Positions 1 to 5,617 of a stretch of 18,017 nucleotides of DNA are shown piece by piece. The stretch is from contig CAZBNJ010000035.1 of the NCBI GenBank assembly GCA_964493515.1, positions 1 through 18,017 on the forward strand, written 5' to 3'. Every line of letters begins with the position of its first letter. Position 1 is the stretch's first letter. The notes beneath the pieces are model-generated. The model was given only the letters and a program-made list of their open reading frames with translations, was not told where the DNA came from and did not search any database. Source of the stretch: CANRIN01 sp964493515. GTDB taxonomy: Bacteria > Bacillota > Clostridia > Oscillospirales > JAAYOS01. The translations under genes were made by a program, and so were the position numbers.

Positions 1-1
1 A

Positions 2-61
2 TATTATTTCTGCGACCGCGCGTCCAACCGAAGCGTGACAGACGCGCTGCTCAGCGAGTAA
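2..61 (+). CDS. possible C-terminal end of an unidentified CDS cut by the window edge
   Basis: One frame stays open from the left edge to a TAA at 59-61 and would encode the last 19 residues of a protein, ending in DALLSE. The terminator-like hairpin at 73-111 follows 11 bases later, which fits a gene end. However, positions 10-41 match the distal end of the repeat found at 123-258 and 15859-15993. The apparent coding end may therefore be repeat sequence, and a second frame closes with TGA at 36-38. I do not recognise a family from so few residues. It would converge with rny. Confidence 0.25.
   Translation, partial: YYFCDRASNRSVTDALLSE
10..41 (+). repeat. partial third copy of the structured repeat
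   Basis: Read on the minus strand, this stretch carries the same end motif as the two full copies (CTGTCACGC, then TTCGG, then TGGAC). It follows copy B further, through the GCGCGG block, with only a few mismatches, and loses similarity at about position 10. It is inverted relative to copies A and B, which means it has the same orientation relative to a + strand gene to its left as they have relative to their - strand genes. It may be a decayed or truncated copy. Confidence 0.5.
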
Positions 62-72
62 TTTCCGCAAAC

Positions 73-111
73 AAAAACAGGGATGTTCCACGTGGAACAT
101 CCCTGTTTTTT
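73..111. terminator. bidirectional terminator-like hairpin built around a parS-like core
   Basis: A perfect inverted repeat with 19-base arms (73-91 and 92-110) starts with AAAAACAGGG and ends with CCCTGTTTTTT, so either strand gives a GC-containing stem followed by a U-run. It lies between the possible + gene ending at 61 and the - strand rny with its 3' repeat, where a shared terminator would be expected. The two arms meet directly, so the loop must form from the central ACGT. This geometry is unusual and suggests the centre is held by something other than termination. Confidence 0.6.
83..100. promoter_or_regulatory. candidate parS (ParB-binding) site 1
   Basis: The 18-bp palindrome ATGTTCCACGTGGAACAT contains TGTTCCACGTGGAACA, which differs at one position from the B. 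subtilis parS consensus TGTTNCACGTGAAACA and matches the symmetric form known from pseudomonads. The same 18 bp recur at 17546-17563. ParB loads at such sites to organise and segregate the origin region. The nearby darA-holB pair is also origin-proximal in B. subtilis, which agrees with this reading. Confidence 0.65.
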
Positions 112-122
112 CGTTGTGGTTG

Positions 123-258
123 CTGTCACGCTTCGGCTGGACACATTACGCCGTCCTAACGCTTACCGCAAATCCCGCTCCCGAGCAAGCGGGGCTTGCT
201 CTCCGCGGTCGTAATGCGGTTTGGCGTTAGTCCGCCTATGTGTCTGCCTTAGCGCTTC
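123..258 (-). repeat. structured repeat, copy A (3' of rny)
   Basis: This copy aligns over its whole length with 15859-15993. Three nested helices are visible: P1 GACACAT 140-146 with ATGTGTC 238-244; P2 156-170 with 215-230 (CTAACGC with GCGTTAG, ACCGCA with TGCGGT); P3 GAGCAAGC 183-190 with GCTTGCTC 194-201 around a GGG loop. P1 spans 105 bases here and in copy B, and many differences between the copies are compensatory. It starts directly behind the TAA of rny, and similarity reaches to the stop codon. It may act as a 3' UTR structure, a REP-like element or a small RNA. Confidence 0.8.
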
Positions 259-1839
259 TTACCTCGCGTACTCCACCACCCGCGTCTCGCGGATGATGTT
301 CACCTTTATCTGACCCGGGTAGTCCAGCTCGTTTTCGATCTTCTTTGCGAGATCGCGCGCGAGCAAGGTCATCTCGTCGTCGCTTATCTTCTCCGGCGAC
401 GCCATGACGCGTATCTCGCGGCCCGCCTGCACCGCGTAGCATCCCGACACGCCGGGGAACGAGTTCGCAAGCTCCTCCAGCTTCTCAAGACGCTTGATGT
501 AGTTCTCCATGTTCTCGCGGCGCGCTCCCGGACGGGCGGCGCTCACCGCGTCGGCTGCCTGCACCAGGCACGCTATCACCGTCTTCGCCTCCACGTCGCC
601 GTGGTGCGCGGCTATCGCGTGGACGACCTCGTTCGACTCCTTGTAGCGCTTGGCAAGCTCGATTCCAAGCTGGACGTGGCTGCCCTCCACCTCGTGGTCG
701 ACCGCCTTGCCCAGGTCGTGCAGCAGTCCCGCGCGCTTTGCCATGGTCACGTCGGCGCCAATCTCGCCCGCCATCAGTCCCGCGATGTGGCAGACCTCCA
801 GCGAGTGCATGAGCACGTTCTGACCGTAGCTGGTGCGGTACTGCATGCGGCCGAGCAGCTTGATTATCTCGGGGTGCAGGTTGTGGATGCCTGCCTCGAA
901 GGCGGCGCGTTCGCCCTCCTTCTTTATCTGAACGTCCACTTCCTTGCGCGCGCGCTCGACCATCTCCTCGATGCGCGCGGGATGTATGCGTCCGTCGACG
1001 ATGAGCTTTTCGAGCGCGATGCGCGCTATCTCGCGGCGCACCGGATCGAACGCGCTCAGCGTTATCGCGTCCGGCGTGTCGTCGATTATCAGGTCAACGC
1101 CGGTCATCGTCTCGAATGTGCGTATGTTGCGGCCCTCGCGGCCGATTATACGTCCCTTCATGTCGTCGGAGGGTATCGGCACGACCGACACCGCGGTCTC
1201 GGCGACCTGGTCGGCGGCGCAGCGCTGGATTGCAAGCGACACGACGTTTCTCGCGCGCTCGTCCGCCTCCTCCTTGAACTTTTCCTCAAGCTCGCGCAGC
1301 TTGCCCGCCTGCTCGTGGACGACCTCGTGCTCGAGCTTCTCGATAAGCCAGGACTTTGCCTCCTCCTGCGTGAGACTGCTTATCTTTTCCAGCATTTCTA
1401 TCTGGTTCGACTTCATCGCCTCAAGCTCGCCCTGAAGCTGCTCGTTGCGCTTTATCTTTTCGGTCAGCTGCTCGTCCTTCTTCTCCGCCTGCTCTATCTT
1501 GCGGTCGAGCTGCTCCTCCTTCTGGATGACGCGGCGCTCCTGCTTGGATATCTCCAAACGACGCTGCTTCTCCTCCTGGTCGTACTCGACCCGTGCCTTG
1601 TGGATCTCCTCTTTCACCTCGAGAAGCGACTCGCGCTTCTTCGATTCCGCCGCCTTGATGCTGTCGTTGATTATGCGCTTTGCCTCGTCCTCCGCCGAGC
1701 CTATCTCGCGCTCCGCCACGTTCTTGCGGAACTGATTGCCAAGGAAGAAGCCCACGACTCCGAACACTATCGCAGCCGCTACCGGTATAAGTATATCAAG
1801 CGCTCCGACGGCGGCTACCAAATAACCGATTTCCGTCAT
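259..1839 (-). CDS. rny: ribonuclease Y (membrane-anchored endoribonuclease)
   Basis: RNase Y starts bulk mRNA decay in Firmicutes and cuts riboswitch and operon transcripts at the inner face of the membrane. The 526-aa product has the family's full architecture: one N-terminal membrane helix (about 8-34), a long charged coiled coil (about 45-195), a KH domain with the RNA-binding loop IIGREG (about 231-236), and an HD domain with LLHDLGKAVDHE (metal-binding H374-D375 by my count). The length fits the roughly 520-aa family norm. The ATG at 1839 is preferred because it gives MTEIGYLVAA at the membrane helix and has GGTGG six bases upstream; an in-frame upstream extension to 1893 looks untranslated. 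A consensus promoter lies 112 bases upstream, and the structured repeat follows the stop. Confidence 0.97.
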   Translation of the reverse strand: MTEIGYLVAAVGALDILIPVAAAIVFGVVGFFLGNQFRKNVAEREIGSAEDEAKRIINDSIKAAESKKRESLLEVKEEIHKARVEYDQEEKQRRLEISKQERRVIQKEEQLDRKIEQAEKKDEQLTEKIKRNEQLQGELEAMKSNQIEMLEKISSLTQEEAKSWLIEKLEHEVVHEQAGKLRELEEKFKEEADERARNVVSLAIQRCAADQVAETAVSVVPIPSDDMKGRIIGREGRNIRTFETMTGVDLIIDDTPDAITLSAFDPVRREIARIALEKLIVDGRIHPARIEEMVERARKEVDVQIKKEGERAAFEAGIHNLHPEIIKLLGRMQYRTSYGQNVLMHSLEVCHIAGLMAGEIGADVTMAKRAGLLHDLGKAVDHEVEGSHVQLGIELAKRYKESNEVVHAIAAHHGDVEAKTVIACLVQAADAVSAARPGARRENMENYIKRLEKLEELANSFPGVSGCYAVQAGREIRVMASPEKISDDEMTLLARDLAKKIENELDYPGQIKVNIIRETRVVEYAR

Positions 1840-1950
1840 AAAAAACCACCAAACCTCACTTTCTTTTGTATTTTCAGAGAAAAACAAATACAATCGGGGG
1901 ATGCGCGATTTTCGATGCGCACTTCGCCCGAGTATAATCGTCCGTTTATT

Positions 1951-1979
1951 ATTTTAATGTTGTTTTGATAAGCTGTCAA
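1951..1979 (-). promoter_or_regulatory. sigma-A promoter of rny
   Basis: On the minus strand TTGACA (1979-1974), a 17-base spacer and TAAAAT (1956-1951) form a near-perfect vegetative promoter. Transcription would start near 1944, giving a 5' UTR of about 105 bases. The 240-bp gap 1840-2079 also has to hold the promoter of sleB on the other strand, which I could not fix with confidence. Confidence 0.8.
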
Positions 1980-2079
1980 GTGAAAATCCGGTTTTTCCCT
2001 AAATTTTCCGGGCATATTCAAAATACCCCGCGCCAAACTACCGTTATGACGGGATTTACGCTCACACGGAGGTCAAAAG

Positions 2080-2751
2080 ATGACTAACAGGAAAAAATTG
2101 GCGCTGATGCTCGCGCTCGTGTTCATACTCAACATCGCGGTGATATTCGCCGCGACCGACGCGCAGGCGGCGACCTACCGTCTGGGCAGCCGCGGCGACA
2201 TGGTCAAGAAGATTCAGACGGTGCTGAAAAACAACGGCTTCTACTCCTACTATGTCGACGGAATATACGGCAGCCGCACGGTCACGGCGGTCAAAGCGTT
2301 TCAGCGCAGCTGCGGCCTCCAGGTGGACGGTATCTGCGGACCGGTGACGCTGAAATATCTCGGTCTCGGCGGAGGCAGCACCTCGTCCGGAGGCAGCAGC
2401 GGCGACCTCGACCTGCTCGCGCGGATCATCGCGGCGGAGGCTCGCGGCGAGCCGTACAACGGGCAGGTGGCGGTCGGCGCGGTGATACTCAACCGCATAA
2501 AGCATCCGTCGTTTCCGAATTCGCTGAGCGGCGTGATATACCAGCCTGGCGCGTTTACCGCCATAAGCGACGGCCAGTTCGCGTCCACGCCGGTGCCGGA
2601 CAGCTGCCGCAAAGCCGCGCGCGACGCGATGAACGGCTGGGACCCGACCAGCGGGTGCATCTACTATTTCAACCCGCGAACCGCCACCAGCAAGTGGATA
2701 TGGTCACGCCCGCAGGTCACGACGATAGGCAGACATATTTTCTGCAAATAA
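2080..2751 (+). CDS. sleB: SleB-like spore cortex-lytic enzyme (germination hydrolase)
   Basis: SleB is deposited in the spore and cleaves muramic-delta-lactam cortex peptidoglycan during germination. The 223-aa product has an N-terminal signal (hydrophobic 8-24, DAQA-A cleavage site near 31), a PG_binding_1 repeat domain (about 34-94, with YVDGIYGSRT and QVDGICGPVT), a Gly/Ser linker, and a C-terminal Hydrolase_2 domain (about 110-223). In it, LLARIIAAEARGEPYNGQ carries the expected catalytic glutamate, E120 by my count. The ATG has an excellent GGAGG seven bases upstream. No ypeB partner follows, whereas sleB-ypeB are usually linked. The stop is one base from the stop of the opposing mecA-like gene, with no visible terminator between them. 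Its presence is the main evidence that the organism sporulates. Confidence 0.93.
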   Translation: MTNRKKLALMLALVFILNIAVIFAATDAQAATYRLGSRGDMVKKIQTVLKNNGFYSYYVDGIYGSRTVTAVKAFQRSCGLQVDGICGPVTLKYLGLGGGSTSSGGSSGDLDLLARIIAAEARGEPYNGQVAVGAVILNRIKHPSFPNSLSGVIYQPGAFTAISDGQFASTPVPDSCRKAARDAMNGWDPTSGCIYYFNPRTATSKWIWSRPQVTTIGRHIFCK

Positions 2752-2752
2752 G

Positions 2753-3217
2753 CTAAGCAAGCTCGGCAAGCCGCTCGACAGCCATCGAAGAAGCGACGCG
2801 GGTTGCGTGCTCGCGCAGCCACACGCTCGGCGCGGTCGCGGCGGCGCCGTACTCGCGCGCGATGGCGGTCGCGGCCCACACCTTCGCCGGTTCGTCGCAC
2901 AGCTCGAGATACCACACGCCGTCGTTGTGCCACAGCGCGCTGCGTGCGGGTCGGACGCTCACAAGCTCTCCCGCGGCGGCTACCAGGTCGCCGAACGCCG
3001 AAAAGCGTGTCAACGTCCGCTCGTGCGGCTCGCAGAACAGCATTATTCCGCCCGCGCCGCTGAACACCTCCAACGTCATGCCGCCGGCGGACATTCCCTC
3101 GTCGCGAAGCGCTTCCCGCGCATACGCCGCAAAGCCCTCCGCATCCTGCGCATAGCCGCGAGACGCCATCTCCTCCGGCTGTATGTACATAGCTATCCCG
3201 TGTGACTTGCGTTTCAT
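2753..3217 (-). CDS. MecA-like adaptor protein (negative regulator family, ClpC adaptor)
   Basis: This 154-aa protein resembles the MecA/YpbH adaptors that deliver targets to ClpC-ClpP. The N-terminal part reads like the MecA substrate domain (YIQPEEMASRGYA, then a short helix region and EVFSGAGGIMLFCE). The C-terminal part (about 75-154) follows the ClpC-binding domain pattern: FSAFGDLVAAAGEL, ALWHNDGVWYLELCD, AIAREYG, and WLREHATRVASSMAVERL in place of the usual LxEHGKxIxxxxAxxxL ending. It is shorter than B. subtilis MecA (218 aa), mainly because the acidic linker is missing. The ATG at 3217 has GGAGG ten bases upstream; a start at 3262 would have no ribosome-binding site. Identification rests on pattern similarity, so a divergent relative is possible. 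Confidence 0.62.
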   Translation of the reverse strand: MKRKSHGIAMYIQPEEMASRGYAQDAEGFAAYAREALRDEGMSAGGMTLEVFSGAGGIMLFCEPHERTLTRFSAFGDLVAAAGELVSVRPARSALWHNDGVWYLELCDEPAKVWAATAIAREYGAAATAPSVWLREHATRVASSMAVERLAELA

Positions 3218-3261
3218 AACAAATGAGCCTCCGTAAATTGCGAAATTAAAACTGCAATGCA

Positions 3262-3290
3262 ATAATACCGCACTTGTGGGAACGATTCAA
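3262..3290 (-). promoter_or_regulatory. sigma-A promoter of the mecA-like gene
   Basis: Minus-strand TTGAAT (3290-3285), a 17-base spacer and TATTAT (3267-3262) lie 45 bases upstream of the chosen ATG. This promoter excludes the 3262 start codon, which would overlap the -10 box. Confidence 0.65.
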
Positions 3291-3321
3291 TGCAAAAAAT
3301 ATGGAAAGACGGCGGATATAT

Positions 3322-3337
3322 CTCCAAACGTCTGGAG
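3322..3337. promoter_or_regulatory. candidate operator palindrome between divergent promoters
   Basis: CTCCAAACGTCTGGAG is a 16-bp inverted repeat with one mismatched pair. It lies between the minus promoter at 3262-3290 and the plus promoter at 3365-3393 and has no T-run, so a DNA-binding site is more likely than a terminator. No regulator is known. Confidence 0.35.
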
Positions 3338-3345
3338 TGTGCTCA

Positions 3346-3366
3346 AAGTGCACAAATTATGCACTT
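3346..3366. promoter_or_regulatory. candidate operator overlapping the -35 of the MoxR operon
   Basis: AAGTGCA (3346-3352) and TGCACTT (3360-3366) are perfect 7-base arms separated by seven AT-rich bases. The right arm overlaps the -35 hexamer at 3365-3370. This position is typical of a repressor site. Confidence 0.45.
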
Positions 3367-3393
3367 GCAAAAAGCGTAGTTTTGTGCTATAAT
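3365..3393 (+). promoter_or_regulatory. extended -10 sigma-A promoter of the MoxR-DUF58-transglutaminase operon
   Basis: TTGCAA (3365-3370), a 17-base spacer and TATAAT (3388-3393) are preceded by the extended -10 element TGC. Initiation is expected near 3400, about 26 bases before the start codon, with AAGGAGG at 3411-3417 as the ribosome-binding site. Confidence 0.85.
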
Positions 3394-3425
3394 TTTATAG
3401 TACCAAAGCTAAGGAGGTCAAAATA

Positions 3426-4367
3426 ATGGATCACGCCGGAAAAATTACCGCGATATGCGACAACATCGCGCGCGCGCTGGTCGGCGGCAAGCAGGGAGTT
3501 ACGCTTGCGCTCTGCGCCGTGCTCGCCCGCGGTCATGTGCTGATAGAGGACGTGCCGGGCATCGGCAAGACGACGCTTGCCCGCGCGATGGCGGCAAGTC
3601 TCGGCTGCTCGTTCAAGCGGATACAGTTCACGCCGGACGTCATGCCGAGCGACATCGTAGGCTTCACCACGCCGTCGCAGGACGGCAGCTTCGTCTACCG
3701 CGAGGGCGCGGTGATGAGCCAGGTGGTGCTCGCCGACGAGATAAACCGCTCGTCGCCCAAGACGCAGTCGGCGCTGCTCGAGGTCATGCAGGAGGGACGC
3801 GCCACGGTGGACGGCGTCAGCCATCCGCTTCCGCAGCCGTTCATCGTGCTCGCGACGCAGAATCCGGTGGAGCAGGTGGGCACCTATCCGCTGCCCGAGG
3901 CGCAGCTCGACCGATTCCTGCTGCGCGTGAACCTCGGCTATCCGGGGCTTCGCGAGGAGATGGAGATACTCTCCCGCCACGACTCGGGCGCCGATCCGAT
4001 AGACGACCTCGGTCCGGTGGTCACCGCCGAGGAGGTGCTCGAGCTTCAGGCTCAGTGCGACAAGGTGGTCTGCTCGGACGCGATAAAGGAGTACATAACG
4101 CTGATAATCGGCGAGACGCGCGTCAGCCCCGACCTGCTGCTCGGAGCTTCGCCGCGCGGCGCGGTAGCTCTCATGCGCGCGTCGAAGGCGATGGCGATGA
4201 TAGAGGGACGCGACTACGTCCTTCCCGACGATGTCAAGGCGATGGCGGTGCCGGTGCTCGCGCACCGAGTGGTGATGCGTCCGGAGGCGCGGCTGCGTGA
4301 ACTTACGCCGGAGGGCACAGTCGCTGCCCTCGCGGCAAAGGTGCGCGTGCCCGACGCAAAGGCGTGA
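3426..4367 (+). CDS. MoxR-family AAA+ ATPase
   Basis: MoxR ATPases act as chaperones that activate or assemble partner proteins, usually encoded next to DUF58/vWA proteins. The 313-aa product shows Walker A GIGKTT (45-50), Walker B VVLADEINR (D104, E105), sensor 1 LATQNPVEQ (N146), the MoxR signature PLPEAQLDRFLLR, and a C-terminal lid region with GASPRGAVALMRASKA. The length is standard for the family. Translation starts at an ATG eight bases behind a strong AAGGAGG. The stop overlaps the GTG start of the DUF58 gene, so the two are translationally coupled. Gene order matches B. subtilis yeaC-yeaD-yebA. It probably works at the membrane with the next two proteins, but substrates of this module in Firmicutes are unknown. 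Confidence 0.93.
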   Translation: MDHAGKITAICDNIARALVGGKQGVTLALCAVLARGHVLIEDVPGIGKTTLARAMAASLGCSFKRIQFTPDVMPSDIVGFTTPSQDGSFVYREGAVMSQVVLADEINRSSPKTQSALLEVMQEGRATVDGVSHPLPQPFIVLATQNPVEQVGTYPLPEAQLDRFLLRVNLGYPGLREEMEILSRHDSGADPIDDLGPVVTAEEVLELQAQCDKVVCSDAIKEYITLIIGETRVSPDLLLGASPRGAVALMRASKAMAMIEGRDYVLPDDVKAMAVPVLAHRVVMRPEARLRELTPEGTVAALAAKVRVPDAKA

Positions 4368-5617
4368 GCCTTCGCTCAAGGCGGGTCACGGTGGGAGTGC
4401 TCGCGGCGGTCGATCTCGTCGCGCTGCTCTACTCGGGTGACGCCGTCTTTCTGTGGATACTGTTTTTCATAGGAATACTGCTGCTTGCGGGACTTGCGCA
4501 GGCGGTGTTCACACTGAACGCGTTTTTGCTGAAGCTCGAGCTGCCCGAGGGTCGGGTGATGAGCGGGGACAGCGTGTCGATAGCGCTGAACGTCAAGGTG
4601 GACACGATATTTCCGCCCGCGCACCTCGCCATAGAGTTTGAGACCGCCGACCTCCGCCGAGGCACCGAGACCGTCTATCTCTCGCCGATACCCGCAAGGA
4701 CGACCACCACCGAGGTGAGCTTCGCCTGCCCGTTTCGCGGCGAGTATGAGATAGGCGTAAAGGCGGTGGAGGCGACCGACCTGTTCGGTCTTGTGCGGAT
4801 GCGCCGCGAGGGGGACAAGCTCAAGGGCGCGTCGAGCAGGATAGCGGTCTATCCGCGCACCTATCCGCTGCACGGTCGTATGCTCGACCTGCGGATGAAC
4901 GAGGGCGCGGAGGACGGCGAGCGCGCCGACGCGGAGGAGGTCAGCTCGATAGCCGACCTGCGCTCCTGGCGCGAGGGGGACAGTCTCAAGCGCGTGCACT
5001 GGAAGCTGTCGGCGCGGCTGGGCGAGCTTATCGTCAAGGAGTTCGACGGCTCGTTCGACGCGAAAAACATGGTGTTTGTGGACGCGACCGCGCTGCCGCG
5101 TCCCGAACCGGAGGCAAACTCGAAAAGGAAGCGGCGGCAGGCGGTCGCCGAGGAACATGACATCGCAGAGCTTGAGACCGAGGAGCTTATGACCTCGCTT
5201 GCGGCAAGCTTTTGCGAGCTGTTCTGCGCGCGCGGACGCCGCGTCCGACTGGTCAGCTACGGCGAGACCGGAAGCGAGACGGACAGCGCGGACGGCGGCT
5301 TCGCGGCGCTGCATCTGTCGCTTGCGCGGCTGAAGTTCGGCGGCGATCTGGACGCGGCGAAGGCGCTCGAATTCGAGTGCGCCACCCACGGCGCGCCGGA
5401 CAGCCTGGTGTTTGTCACCTCCAACCTCAGCGGGTCGCTGGTACAGGCGCTCTGTGCCCTCGGAACGCGAGGCGCGCGGGTGACCGTCGCGGCGTGCGGC
5501 GAGGAGCCGACCGGCGTGCGGGACGAGCTTACCCGCCACGGCGTGCGGCTGTCGATGTCCAGCGAGCTTATCGGCGACGAGCCGGAGGAGAACGGGGAAG
5601 GGGGCGGCGAGCGATGA
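4364..5617 (+). CDS. DUF58 domain membrane protein
   Basis: The 417-aa product begins with two adjacent membrane segments (about 10-25 and 27-50), then an immunoglobulin-like beta-rich stretch, then the DUF58 core (about 188-230). The core has the family hallmark RSWREGDSLKRVHWKLSARLGELIVKEF, written here in parts: RSWREGDSLKRVHW, then KLSARLGELIVKEF. The C-terminal third has a vWA-like alternation (VFVDAT, later LVFVTSNLSG). DUF58 proteins are the standard partners of MoxR ATPases. The start is GTG at 4364, overlapping the MoxR stop; this gives the usual short basic lead (MSLRSRRVTVG) before the first helix. The stop overlaps the next start in ATGA. An Arg/Lys-rich insertion (about 245-270) is not typical. 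Confidence 0.9.
   Translation: MSLRSRRVTVGVLAAVDLVALLYSGDAVFLWILFFIGILLLAGLAQAVFTLNAFLLKLELPEGRVMSGDSVSIALNVKVDTIFPPAHLAIEFETADLRRGTETVYLSPIPARTTTTEVSFACPFRGEYEIGVKAVEATDLFGLVRMRREGDKLKGASSRIAVYPRTYPLHGRMLDLRMNEGAEDGERADAEEVSSIADLRSWREGDSLKRVHWKLSARLGELIVKEFDGSFDAKNMVFVDATALPRPEPEANSKRKRRQAVAEEHDIAELETEELMTSLAASFCELFCARGRRVRLVSYGETGSETDSADGGFAALHLSLARLKFGGDLDAAKALEFECATHGAPDSLVFVTSNLSGSLVQALCALGTRGARVTVAACGEEPTGVRDELTRHGVRLSMSSELIGDEPEENGEGGGER

Noticed and set aside
1933..1938. TATAAT on the + strand as the sleB promoter
   Set aside because: No acceptable -35 hexamer lies 16-18 bases upstream, and the resulting leader would be over 130 bases; a sporulation sigma factor is also possible, so no promoter was called.
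601..1968. Long + strand ORF of 455 codons opposite rny
   Set aside because: It lies antisense to a fully conserved RNase Y gene, has Leu/Arg/Asp-biased composition typical of a shadow frame in GC-rich DNA, and has no ribosome-binding site.
5212..5613. N-terminal extension of the transglutaminase frame
   Set aside because: The extension is Arg/Gly-rich out-of-frame DUF58 sequence; the ATG at 5614 starts directly before a normal membrane helix and overlaps the DUF58 stop.
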